In this document: positions 32,855 to 43,657 of the stretch, one piece after another
Position numbering within the stretch: the stretch's first letter is position 1
Layout of the letters: each line of letters opens with the position of its first letter
NCBI GenBank assembly: GCA_016808115.1
Contig: JAEQBH010004127.1
Coordinates: 372,001 to 436,000 of the forward strand
DNA from: Tetrastigma voinierianum
Lineage: Eukaryota; Streptophyta; Magnoliopsida; Vitales; Vitaceae
Direction of reading: 5' to 3'
DNA: 64,000 nucleotides
Notes under the pieces: generated by a model
Seen by the model: only the letters and a program-made list of their open reading frames with translations
Database searches by the model: none
What the model was told of the DNA's origin: nothing
Position numbers and translations under genes: made by a program

Positions 32855-34177
32855 TGATTACTACCCAAATAGTGCTATTTTACACCCTTATTAATACAAA
32901 GTTTTGAGCAAATTTTTGCAGAAGAATCGCCTCTTAATTAACCCAATCGATACATGTTAAGACTTCCAAGCAAGGCTACTAATCAAATTTTTGTGGCAAG
33001 TTTTGTTGTTTTTGCAAGCTATTTATACCATAGATAGGGATCTCAACTCCAACTGATGGGAGAATCCAAGTTCAACCCTCATAGCTGCAAATCGTAAATA
33101 GAAGAAGAATACCAAAGAAGAATTTCGCAACCACTGCGAAATTTTGCAATGTTGCGAAATTTCGCAACCTGTGAAATTGCCTTTCCTTCCACTGTTCACC
33201 TTTCCTGCACTTTTGACTTTTTGACTCTTTTGTCACTTTTTGGTTTTCTTCCCATTTTGTCCCCATTGTAATAGTGCTTGTTTTGATATTTTGGTAATTT
33301 TGTACTGGGTATTGTCTATGAAAGACCCCAAGCATGACACTGTAAAAAATCTTCTTTTTCATTAATAAAACTTTTGGGCGGGAAGCTTTCAGCTCTTCCC
33401 GTTCTTTCTTATTTTTCTCTCTTTTTCCCTCACTTTCTCTCACTTTCTCACTAGCCAAACACCCTCTGAGGATGACAACTCGGAGGATGAGTGGCTAGAA
33501 ACCCTTCCTCCTTGAAGGAGAAGGTCAAGTAGGTGTGGATCCTAAGGCAATCAAGGTTTTCATGGTTCTCACGCAGTACTCACCGGGCAATTTTGTGTTT
33601 CCTTTGAACTCTAGGTTTAGGATCCCTTAGATCATCTGAACCTGTATTTGGTAATCTTTTAGGGTTCAGTGGATGCTTATTGCTAGATCCATTGAGATTC
33701 ATTAGTTACCCTCTATTAATAATTATAAGGTGAGTCAAGGAGAATTGTTTTTCACTGTCGGAGACCACTAATGCTCAGTGAATACCATTTTTCAAAAGAT
33801 AGTTATTAAGGGTTAGGTTTTATAAATAACGAAGATCCACTGGAGATGACTATAGTCATCCTCCCCAACGCGAGAAATGGCCCCAAGAAACCTCAGCTTG
33901 CCCTAGGAACTTGGGCCTTCCATGTAGACCTAACACTCTAGGAATTCTATTTTTTACATTTTAACTTGTTTTATTTCAGCTCAATCCATCACAACCCACT
34001 GCTTACTAAAAATCCTGAATCCAAACCAAATTCACCATTTTGAACCTCACTGCAAGTCATATGTGCGAAGAAAACCCATCCCTGTGTTCAACCCTAGAGC
34101 CACTATACTGCAGTAGCTATGTTACGGCAGTAGGAGGAAATAGGTTATAAATTTTGTTGATTCCGAGATACCTAGGT
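32855..34177 (+). repeat. 3' LTR of element D, end truncated
   Basis: Starts TGATTACTACCCAAATAG and ends around GATTCCGAGATACCTA, about 25 bp short of the 5' copy, where E2 sequence resumes (GTTAAAAATGTAGAATATTT). It contains the perfect 18-bp palindrome GTTGCGAAATTTCGCAAC at 33151-33168 with partial copies on both sides (33124-33180). Confidence 0.8.
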
Positions 34178-35400
34178 TAAAAATGTAGAATATTTATAGA
34201 TCATAAGAGTCTTAAGTATCTGTTAACTAAGAAGGAACTGAACTTGAGGCAACGTCAGTGGTTAGAATTGTTTAAGGACTATGATTGCATAATTGATTAC
34301 CACCTGTGAAAGTTGGGCATTGGCGGGATGCCTTAAGTAGAAAACAATTTTTGTTTCTCATTCTAAAACACTGTAGACATGGAGATTTACAGTTGATGGA
34401 GCTTTGCTAGCTAAATTGAGAGTTATGCCTAATTTGAAGCAAATGATGATTGATGCTTAGAAAGATGGTGTAAAGTTACAAGGAAGAGTACAATTAGTCA
34501 GAAATGGAGACAAGACTGATTATTCTATAAAAGATGATGGAGGTTTGTATTACAAGAGCAGATTATGTGTACCGAATGTCCAGGAATTGAAAAAGAAATT
34601 GATGTATGAAAGCCACAATACTGTATTCACCGTGCATCCTGGAGGTAACAAGATGTACCAAGATTTGAAACAGTACTTCTGGTGGAGAGGGATGAAAAAT
34701 GATATAGTAGAGTATGTATCCAAATGTTTGACTTGTCAACAAGTAAAAGCTGAACATCAAAATCGCTCGGGTTCGGTTAAACCCATTCCACCCCATAAAT
34801 GGAAGGATAACATTACTATGGATATTGTGTCTGGTTTTCCCCTCACCTAAAAGAAACATGATTCAGTTTGGGTAATTGTCGACAGACTTACAAAGTCTGC
34901 TCACTTCTTACCAGTCCGGCTTGACTATTCCATGAATCTATTAGCGGAACTGTATGTGAGTGAGATTATCCGGTTACATGGGATTCCAGTGTCAATAGTG
35001 TCTGATCGCGATCCATGGTTTACGTTAAGGTTTTGGAAAGAATTACAGTCAGCCTTAAGTACTCGGCTAAATTTTAGTACCGCCTTCCATCCACAAATAG
35101 ATGGACAATCTGAAAGAGTGATTTAAGTATTAGAGGACATGCTTCGGGGTTGTGTGTTAGATTTTACTAGAAGTTGGGATAGGTATATTTCCCTTATGGA
35201 ATTTTCCTATAACAACAGTTATCAGTCCAGTATTAGTATGAACCCTTATGAAGACTTGTATGGAAGGAAATGTAGAACTCCTATATGTTGGACAGAATTG
35301 AACGAGCATAAAGTAATTGGTCCTAACATAGTGAAAGAGATGTAAGAGAAAGTTCTTATCATTCAAATAAAGGTTAAAGCGCTAGTGATGTATACAAGTC
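34178..35400 (+). pseudogene. E2 RNase H end and integrase
   Basis: E2 pol resumes with FIDHKSLKYLLTKKELNLRQ (about 34195-34250). The integrase then has its zinc site in ESHNTVFTVHPGG ... VSKCLTCQQVKAEH (34605-34755), the first catalytic Asp in TMDIVSGFPLT, the second in SIVSDRDPWF (about 35000) and Glu in FHPQIDGQSERVI (35085-35125). The H-H-C-C and D-D-E residues can all be seen. Frameshifts (near 34850) and stops (35124, 35342) inactivate it. It would splice element DNA into chromosomes. Confidence 0.88.
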
Positions 35401-35890
35401 TTATGTGACCTGGAAAAGAAAGGACATAGAGTACGAAGTTGGAGATGAGGTTTTCTTGAAAGTATCGTCATGGAGGAAGATACTCCGGTTTGGAAAGAAA
35501 TGAAAATTGAGTCCATGGTTTATCGGACCTTTTGAGATTTTAGAAAGAATTGGACTAGTAGCTTATCGTTTGGCTCTCCCTCCGGAGTTGGCTAAACTAC
35601 ATAATGTGTTCCATGTGTCAATGCTTCAAAAATACTGTTATGATGAATCTCATATCTTGCCAATACAAGATGTACAAGTACAATCAGATTTCACTTATGA
35701 TCAAGAGCCAAAAGCCATTCTAGCTCATGAAGTGAAACAATTGCGGAACAAACAAGTCCCTTTGGTAAAGGTGCAAGTCAGCAAATACCATGATATGGAA
35801 GAAATAAAACCGGAGCCGTAATCGAAGTGAATAGGCAATGCGATCTCGCAACTCTTCAATTCGTATAATTTTTGTAATTTTAAATTTTTA
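35401..35890 (+). pseudogene. E2 integrase C-terminus and decayed chromodomain
   Basis: YEVGDEVFLKVSSWRKILRF is followed, after a stop, by the open frame 35507-35821 with FIGPFEILERIGLVAYRLAL (GPY/F module), HNVFHVSMLQKY and SDFTYDQEPKAILAHEVKQL. Where E1 has KVLWQHHGIEEATWEP, E2 reads VKVQVSKYHDMEEIKPEP, so the Trp and EATWE core is lost. The frame ends at a stop at 35819-35821, about 80 bp before the LTR. Confidence 0.82.
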
Positions 35891-35901
35891 AGGGGGAGAG
35901 T
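35890..35901 (+). promoter_or_regulatory. E2 polypurine tract
   Basis: AAGGGGGAGAGT is immediately followed by the LTR start TGTAAGACCCC at 35902. It matches the E1 tract on the other strand. Confidence 0.8.
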
Positions 35902-37548
35902 TGTAAGACCCCAAATTATACCTTAGTAATCTATTACATGTTTAGGGTATAATGTAAGTTAAAATTTGCATTTTTCATAAATTAAGTGTAAAGTGGGAAA
36001 AAGGTTAAAATGGTAAAATGCCACATTAAGGACCTAAAGGTCATAACTCAAGAAGATGATATGCTATTATAAGAATTTAGATAAGTTGATTTTCAAATAG
36101 GATGAAGTGGAAGGGAATTCAAATGGCACGCAAGTTAAGAATTTAGGGCAAAATCGGTGATAAACCCAAACATGACTTACAAGAAACATTTCCCATTTGG
36201 CTTGTAGAGACTTATGGCTACGGTTTTAGGAGGAGAACTAAATTGGGGTTTTCTTTTCTCCATCTTTTTGAGTTCTATTTGATCAAGTAAGGAAATGGAA
36301 TCAAGAAGTGAAGAAAAGGAAACTAGCCGGGGCGTGTTCTAAGAAGATCAAGGTATGGAATTTTGGTATGGATTACTTGTTAGGAAATTAACCTAACTCC
36401 CTCTTTGTCTATGTTTGGGTTAGGGAAAACCCTAACTTTCATTATATGTATTTTGGGTTTGCTTAAGTTAGATTTGAGAGTTGTTTTGCTTTGTTTTGGT
36501 CTTGATTGGTAAATTTCTGGTGAAAAAGAGGAAACTGCCCATTTCTGGAAAATCCGACGCTCTACACCTAGGCGTAGGAGCCTTGCCTGCTTAGGTCCCG
36601 CTTAGGCGCAGAACCACGCCTGGGGGCGAGCCCAAGGCCCGACCGAACTTTTAACCGGGCCTAGGCATAGTAGTGCTTCGCATAGGTGAACCTCTCCACC
36701 TAGGCGTAGCATTCTTCGCCTAGGCATACCTGCAAATCCTGCTTTTGTTTCTCTCTTCCGTTAATTCTAGCAATCATCCATTGGATTAATGGAGGATCCT
36801 AAGAAGTGAATGAAAGGGTTCGTATATGTATACAAGTTATATGAAAAATGTTCTGAACCTCGCCGCGAGGCGGCTTAAGTCAAGGTATACTGTTTCGCCC
36901 TTAATCAAGCAATGTGATTAATAACAATATAATAAGCTCAGTAATGCATATAATTGTATGTCTGCCTAAGACCGAATAGCGAATGAATAGGCACCTCTGA
37001 TCAGTGCTACGACACTCCTGCTAGTGCTACAACACTTTTGTTACATGGGCAGACACGTCTCTTATTAGTGCTTCGGCACTCTCTGTTCAGTGCTACGACA
37101 CTCCTGCTAGTGCTACGACACTTCTGTTACGTGGGCAGGCACATCTCTGTTTATGCTTCGGCACCTCTGTTCAGTACTGTACCGTACCTTCGGGTACCTA
37201 TTGTGTTATGTCCCTCTCATTCATTATTTTTGGTCTATACAGGCAAACATTTATATGATAAGAATCTAAATAATGTGATGCATGGAAATAATTATACGAA
37301 ATCACAAGTAATAAGTTATGTTCTATAGTGTACCTACGGGTACCCTGCATGCAATTTTACGTATGTACTCTACTGGGAGATATGAAAATGATGATATATG
37401 AACTGTTGAATATGTATACTATAATTGAGGACCATTGTTGTGGTCATATATAATATCTGTTTTCCCACTAAGCTATAAGCTTAGCATGAGTGTTTCATCC
37501 GTGTAGGTACTGAAGAGGACATCCGAGGCATTCCGCATTCACCAGGGC
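35902..37548 (+). mobile_element. 3' LTR of chromovirus E2, truncated
   Basis: Aligns with the 5' LTR without the F1 insertion. Blocks in order: TATTACATGTTTAGGGTATA, the cluster of CGCCTAGGC-type palindromes (36565-36730), TTAATTCTAGCAATCATCCA (36761), CCTCGCCGCGAGGCGG (36858), the hairpin array (37003-37165) and CACTAAGCTATAAGCTTAG (37465). It stops at about 37548 (ATTCACCAGGGC), where the F2 LTR begins. About 200-300 bp at the end are missing compared with the 5' LTR. Confidence 0.82.
37003..37165 (+). repeat. Array of ~20-bp hairpin repeats in the E2 3' LTR
   Basis: AGTGCTACGACACTCCTGCT-like units repeat, each able to fold as a short stem with a four-base loop. AGTGC-TTCG-GCACT at 37067-37080 is perfect. 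AGTGCTACGACACT occurs at 37003-37016, 37089-37102 and 37109-37122. Equivalent arrays lie in other E-family LTRs (about 10600-10810, 11570-11710, 16650-16795, 20090-20250, 24430-24600). Confidence 0.8.
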
Positions 37549-38770
37549 GTAAAAACCGGGAAAAATTTAATTTTTTTGAAATATGGCAAAAATAGTAAAA
37601 TTGCAAGAATGGTTCAGGGAAGCCTGGAAAATTCTCTAGATCTTGGATGACGAAATGGGCTACGCCGTTGGATTCGTCTCACGAAATCTAGTGACCTAGA
37701 AAAGTTTCGTCGGTCCCCGAGGCGGTGAATTTTACGATTTTTGGGTTGTAGTAGCGGTGACTCCCGGGGGCGAGATTTTTTCACCCGAAAATCTCGGAAG
37801 TCATGAAATGACTTGAGCTAAGTTCAATTAAAATAAATTGAACTAAAAAGAAATAAATTATTTAGGGATAGAAACGAACTCAGGACCGGAGTGAACACGT
37901 GTCACAACGTGGGCCACTTAACAAACTTAAGTAAACTTAAAAAGGAAAACAAAAAGAAAAGGAAAGGGAAAAAAAAAAAGAAAAAAAAAAGAGAGAAGGG
38001 GAGGAGAGGAGAGGAGAGAGATAGGGAAATAGGAGCTCTAACTTCTCTCTAAGATCTATGGAGCTCGGGTGGTCGTCTCGCGTCGGGCCCGAGGCGAAAG
38101 TCGGGTACTCGTGAGGGCAGCGCGTGGACAGAAATCGGAGTTTAAGTCGGAGATTCGACGGAGTTCGGAAATCAAGGTTTCGGGTTTAGGAAGTGTTCTG
38201 GGACTTCCTAGATTTTCTACCCTCAAGGGAGGAAGTATGGATTCTTCCTACTTTTGTTTATTTTCCATTCTAGGGGCTGTTTGGTTGAGTTTTAATGCCC
38301 TAAAGGGGTTGTTTGGCCGTTTTTTCCCTAAGGGGCTGTTTGGCAAAATAATGGGTTACTGTTTTGACCTTATATGATGTCCAGTTTTTGGGGCTGATTT
38401 TCGATTAGAAAAAGTGAGAATTTGGACTAGTTTTCTTCAAGGAAATTGCAGCCCTATCTGAGAACTTGATGTTAGGCTTTTGAATCATTCAAACTGGACA
38501 TCTACAACCCAAGTTATGGTCCATTTTCCGGGACTGCCACAAGCTGCCCTGTTTTGGCAGAACCTACTGTCCAGATTTTGGGACTGATTTTCAGCCGGGA
38601 AAAAGTGAGAATTTGACTACCATCCTTCAAGGAAATTGTAACTCTATCTGAGTACTTGATGTTAGGCTTTTAGATCCCTTTAAATCGGGACGCATATAAC
38701 TCAAGTTATGGTCGTTTTAAGGTTTGCCTACGACTTAGATTTGTTTAATGAAGTATGTGTCGGATTTTGC
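37549..38770 (+). mobile_element. Chromovirus F2, 5' LTR, first part
   Basis: Opens GTAAAAACCGGGAAAAATTT, like F1 (21838: TGTGAAACCTCGAGAAAATC). It shares TAGATCTTGGATGACGAAATGG, the GTCTCACGAAAT block and CCCGAGGCGGTGA with it. A purine-rich stretch follows (37940-38030). A 190-bp tandem duplication lies at 38379-38758. CACTA element K interrupts the LTR at 38771; it resumes at 44515. The first bases of the LTR may be missing at the junction with E2. Confidence 0.7.
38379..38758 (+). repeat. 190-bp direct duplication in the F2 LTR
   Basis: GTCCAG-TTTTGGG-CTGATTTTC starts at 38379 and 38569 (period 190). Shared blocks are AAAAAGTGAGAATTTG, CTTCAAGGAAATTG, ACTTGATGTTAGGCTTTT and AAGTTATGGTC. 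The last word and the period recall the ~188-bp unit of CACTA A and LTR G, but full-length similarity is not convincing by eye. Confidence 0.8.
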
Positions 38771-38784
38771 CACAAGAGAAAAAA

Positions 38785-39095
38785 TCGAGTGGGAAGCGGA
38801 CAATTCGGTCTTTAATCCTTCTGGAAACGGAATTCCGGACGGATTAGAGACGGAATTTTTGGTCTTTAAAACGCTGGTATCTAATTGTGTCCGTCTCAAT
38901 TCCATCTCTAATTAGAGACGAAAACATTCCGTCTCTAATGAAAGACAGATCAGAGACGGAATTATTCCGTCTCAAATCCGTCTCTAATCAGAGATTCCGT
39001 CTTTGATTAGAGACAAAATGAAATCCGTCTCTAATTAGAGACGGATCAGAGACGGAATTTTCCATCCTAATCTAATTAGAGACATGCTAGAGCTA
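38785..39095. repeat. CACTA K left subterminal repeats
   Basis: Dense copies of CCGTCTCTAATTAGAGACGG and half-copies (GAGACGGAATT, TCCGTCTCAAAT) lie in both orientations. Each full copy is close to a palindrome built on TCTCTAATTAGAGA. This is the usual subterminal transposase-binding layout of CACTA elements; binding is inferred. Confidence 0.85.
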
Positions 39096-39318
39096 ATTTT
39101 CGACGTGCAGGTTTTAGCTTTTATTACTAATTGAACCTATTATGACTGAAAATTTCAATTATATGTAATCATAAAGTTCTAGATTTAAGAATTAAATTAA
39201 TAGATGTCATTAAATAAGTTGAACCACTATATTTTTCATTAATTATAAAATCAATAGTACACGTAGATAACAAAATAGCCAATATTAATGTAAATGTAAT
39301 ACAATGGCACTAACTTTA

Positions 39319-39413
39319 CCAATCAAACTACAAATTCTTAGTGTCCTCAGGAACATTCTTCCAAGTATATTCGTCCTTGTGAAGTCGCTCCTTAAAAATC
39401 TTGGTGGCTTTCT
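39319..39413 (-). pseudogene. TNPA/Ptta-type plant transposase fragment in CACTA K
   Basis: The minus strand reads KATKIFKERLHKDEYTWKNV, then PEDTKNL, a stop, and FDW. The spacing resembles the TW...VP...WF core of the plant transposase family Ptta/En/Spm (the second CACTA gene). About 30 residues only. A T-rich minus-strand frame at 40145-39720 may be a further exon or chance; I could not place it. Confidence 0.5.
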
Positions 39414-40145
39414 ATGAGCATTCTTCATGGGGTAGCAACCTGTGATGAAAATTACTTTCTTGTTAATTACATTATAAGCGCAGAAATTCACAAATCATTA
39501 AAGCTTTATTTTATTTTAATAAAAGTAATGAAATGCACAACATAAAACTAAAGTTGTTTATCTATAATTAATCAAAAAGCATTTATTAATATTAAAGCAA
39601 TTATAAGAAATTGTTGACTCATAATTATGATTAATTAGTACACTTATGGAACCTAAGTATTATCCGTGGGTACAAGCAAATTAATTACAATTGGAGGAGA
39701 AATATTTCTACAACAATAATTATTTTGGGGCGGCCAAGTGCTTTGGTCGGACGCTAAAAGCAAGAAAAATAGAGAGTGCTCCTATAGAATCACACATCAA
39801 GATCGCTCTCCATAAACATAGAAATATAGATGATTTCAAGTATACATCTATAATCATTATGTTCTTAGAGACAAAAAATTCAAGAAAAGGCATAAAATCT
39901 GAGGCATACCCGATGCCTCCTTGAGCATGTTGAGTGAACAATACGAGTGGAACCGCAGTTGCTTGACTTTGGGCTGACTTGGAAGTGCACAACCTACAAA
40001 ATACCATATCATCAAAAGTAAAAAAATACTTTATACAAATAATCGTATAGACCAAAAGCGACATTAGAGACCAATTAATTATTACCATCGGGAAAAAGAA
40101 AAGAAACATTTGAGACCCTCGCACTTCCCTTTGGCAAATCATCAT

Positions 40146-41870
40146 CCTACAAAAAAAAAATCATACCAATCATAGCTCAATCAACCAATCAAGTAATTAA
40201 AGATGACAACCTCCATAACACAATTTGGCTCTTTATGCATAATTCTTTATTACAAGAAAGAATGGTGTTTTCCTTGAGTAAATAATCCTGACAAATCTAA
40301 CATACAAATGAAAGATAATAATTCAGACTGATTTTGTGTGCTACTAGAATGAAACAAAGTTAGACTGGATAGTCATTTCAAGAACAAATATGCAAGGCAG
40401 TAGTCCGTAGTTGCACGAACTTTGATGGAAGTGTGTTTGTATATCAATAAGAATCAATGAAGCCCATTAAGCTGTGCATCATTTGTAATGGAATATCAAC
40501 TTTTTAAATTTGTTAAAAGTGTTCTAAGGTAAGCTCTCTGCTTAATGGAACTAACTAGGCTAGGACACAACTAGTTAGAAGATCAATATCTAGGCCTTGG
40601 ATTTCTGTTGGCACTAATTGGGTAACTTGAAGAAGTAAAACAGACTCTTGCAAATCAATATATGGTTGTGGTATAGACTATAGAAGGGTGTTTAATTTAA
40701 ATCTTATAGCGACGGTTTTATCCAATACTGGAATGGATCAAACAACATTCTTTTCTTAACAATTGAGTATTCAATAAGTCTTAAGCAAGGCAAGCTTGGC
40801 TGAAAACTAGATCTGCAATTAGTGTTAATGCTAAGGACATGTGGTCAGTCGAACAGGTCCAATAGTTCAAAAATAGTATCTTTTCTATTCTTTATCCTTC
40901 CTTCAATAGTTTTTCTCTAAAATTCCCCAGCAGCAACTGCTTTGTAATAATTATCTAAGGATGCTTGGGGGAAAAGGAAAACAAAAATCAATGTCTTTTT
41001 TTCAAGAACTTGATAATATCTCCAGAAAATATTGCTTTCTAAAAGCATCTAGAAGAATTACAAAATTAACAATTAGCTGCTTATTGAGATTTTTCTCCCC
41101 GATGTATTAATTTCCAAAAGTCATGCATAATATGGACAATACTCCACTTTGAGTTTCTAGATCCCTTAGACAAAAACAAGAGTGTAAAAAGAAATATATG
41201 CATTCTACATGTGGTATGAACATCTAATGTCCCTGAAACCTTATATGCATTCTAGGCACCCAATTATTGACGGAAATAATTGTATACAAGTATAACAACT
41301 AAGATATAGACTTTTCAAGTAACACAGAGAAAACAAATTAGGCTTGTTAATGCACCGTTGAAACGATAATGGATTAAAAGTTTTTTAAACAATGAAATAA
41401 GAAGCTAATACAGCACCATGTCCCTAATTTGAGACTAATTATAAGATGGGGTTTAATCATTTCATCTAAAAATCAATTGATAATCTATAAGGTAAGTCAA
41501 ATCATTTATGTCATTCAATATCATGTCTCGAAATTTTTTTCCAAGAGTATCATTTGAATGACCCATCGGGTTTAAGAGCAGCATTGTGTATAAGTGAAAT
41601 CAGGATCAGGACATAAAGGAAATGAGGTGATCTCCACTTCCAGAAACTAATTAACAAAAAAAAAAAACCACTGATCTACTAAATGTCACATTTTGTTACT
41701 AAGGCTAAACCCTAATTATTTTTCAAGGAGGAAAAGGTAAAGAAAATTGGAAAAAACATGAGAAAAAAAATGAAAAGTTCTCATATTTACTTTAAACCCC
41801 CTTGTTACTAGTCTCACAGCTTTGTGGTAGCTTCTTGGAGAAACCATGAACAAAAACAGCAGAGCTGGAA
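40146..41870. other. CACTA K interior, no gene recognised
   Basis: AT-rich DNA with no frame longer than about 60 codons and no motif I recognise on either strand. It may be intron and intergenic sequence of the element. Confidence 0.35.
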
Positions 41871-42073
41871 ATCTTCAGCCCCAAATCAACAGACCCACGA
41901 CAGTAATTTCTGATTTAGGGCATAGAATGCCGGAAAACGAGCAGCGATTAACCTCATGCCGATGATGCAGAGAGATTGAGAAAATTGATGGGAGTAAACA
42001 TGGGGAATGAGGAAGAAGAAGAAGAGACATAGATTGTGGTCCAAACAAGCTGTGTCGCCATGGACAACCAACA

Positions 42074-42280
42074 TCACCGCCCTGCACCATAAGTCTCTGG
42101 CTCACCACATCCATTGGGATCCAAACAAGCTGTGCCGCCATGGCAACGCTCAACCCCGCTGCTGCATTAGCAATGGCCGCCGTAGTCGGTTCGGATAGCA
42201 CAATTTAGGTCGCTGTTCCAACGGTACTTTTCGTAACCTCAGCGCAGTCATGCATAGTCTTTCAGTGGGATGGTACCCAT
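42074..42280 (-). pseudogene. Captured exon of a mitochondrial carrier (SLC25) gene
   Basis: The minus strand gives, 5' to 3': GTIP followed by a frame change to LCMTAL, then EVTKSTVGTAT, a stop, and LSEPTTAAIANAAAGLS, MAAQLVWIPMDVVSQRLMVQ, GG. The P-x-D-x-x-S-Q-R motif and its surroundings match plant mitochondrial substrate carriers of the SLC25A44-like group, which carry solutes across the inner membrane. Only part of one repeat is present, with one frameshift and one stop. After GGD the frame runs into unrelated sequence. It lies inside CACTA K, so I read it as transduplicated host DNA. Confidence 0.75.
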
Positions 42281-42359
42281 TAAAAGAGATCTCGAATCCT
42301 CTATCTGAGCTCAAAACCCCTCTCTTGTCCTAATATCTTTATCATGTTAGAGCAAAATT

Positions 42360-42627
42360 GAGGCTAGGTCTGCGATCGGAGACGAAATTATTCCGTCTCT
42401 ACGTTGACGAATCAAATCACCGTCTCTAATTAGAGGCGGGCCTGTCCGTGCCACGATGCATCTTTTGATTAAGACGGAATATTTTCGTCTCCTAATTAGA
42501 GACGGAATTGAGAGCCAGACATGATTAGATGTTTTAAAGACCCGAAAATTAGTCTACAATCGTCCAGGAATTGGTTTCTGACCGGATTAGAGACCAGGTA
42601 ATACGTCTCTAATTCGATTTTTGTAAG
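42360..42627. repeat. Third block of CACTA K subterminal repeats
   Basis: GGAGACGAAATTATTCCGTCTC, CACCGTCTCTAATTAGAGG and CGTCTCCTAATTAGAGACGG repeat here and end with CTCTAATTCGATTTTTGTA at 42627. That is close to the true right end (CTCTAATTCCGATTTTTCTTGTAGTG) but lacks the last bases. It may be the right end of a smaller CACTA element (38771-~42627), with a second element to its right. Confidence 0.7.
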
Positions 42628-43621
42628 CTAACCCAAAAGAAAAATTATGAAATTTAATATTATATTTGTCAATCTATAAATTAAAACTTTAATTATCTTA
42701 TTTTCAAGCTTACACATCAATTAATTATCTATAAATAAGATTATTTCAACAATAATGAAAAATAGTTTCTTGATATTGAAAAATGAAAAATGATTATCTT
42801 TGTCTAATAAATAGTGATATTGAAAAAATATATATTATTGTATCTTCACAACAAAAGTTTTCGTTTTTGGTTAGGAAAAAATAATAATGAGATATCAAGG
42901 AATAAATTATAAATTAGTCCCTCTGATTTAGGAAAATGAATTAATTAGTTTTCTCTATTTAAGAAACTAATTATTAATGTTTATCATACTTAATTTAATA
43001 TTATTTTATTTCAAAAATATCTTATTTTCTTATATAATCTTTCTATTTTTTTACTTATTTCTTTTCTTTCACTAGTTCTAAATAAAAAAATAAAAAAAAA
43101 TAAAAAAAATATCAAAATGGACTAAATTACAAGTATATTTAAAAAATATAGGAACTAATTAATTAGTTTTGAAATATAAGGAATTTATTGATTTGTTTTT
43201 CAAAACTTAAATGCTTAATTTATAATTTACTCGATATCAAGTTTAGAATTCTATAATTTTAAGAGTAGATTTCACAAACCATTTTTAGCATTCATGAGAA
43301 AGGTGTGTCATGTTATTTCTACCACCCTCTCTCATTATTCTTTTCAACAATAATAGGATTTTGATCCTATTCAAGAGAATAAAGAGTCTTTATTTTTTAT
43401 TTAACTATTTCAAAATACATTTAACTACCTCAATTGCTATTTCTAATTATGTTTAATATATGTCCCCTTTCTTGAAGCTTCATTTTTCTCTATTTTATTT
43501 TTTTCTGAAAAAAAAAAGAGATAAAGTTCGCATTTGAGTAAATTAATTAATCATTTCTATTCCAAAAACTAATTATTCCGTTCTTTTTATTCACTTTATT
43601 TTTTGAAACATTTTTTTATAA

Positions 43622-43657
<36 letters not shown>

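Larger units (their letters stand above)
28246..34177 (+). mobile_element. Non-autonomous LTR retroelement D inserted in E2 pol
   Basis: Two LTRs in direct orientation (28246-~29551 and 32855-34177) both start TGATTACTACCCAAAT and align over about 1.3 kb. The 3.3-kb interior has a gag-like remnant but no protease, reverse transcriptase, RNase H or integrase. A GTTGGGAGGTG polypurine tract precedes the 3' LTR. The element splits the RNase H of E2. Instead of a 5-bp target duplication, about 85 bp of E2 is repeated on either side (see findings). Confidence 0.85.

Noticed and set aside
39720..40145. Minus-strand 141-codon frame in CACTA K as a second captured gene
   Set aside because: Composition is hydrophobic and T-rich, no motif could be placed, and no splice signals tie it to the transposase remnant. 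It stays unassigned.
41875..42201. A full 108-codon minus-strand protein
   Set aside because: Only its first ~42 residues match a mitochondrial carrier. The rest is random sequence after the captured exon, and the upstream part is in other frames.
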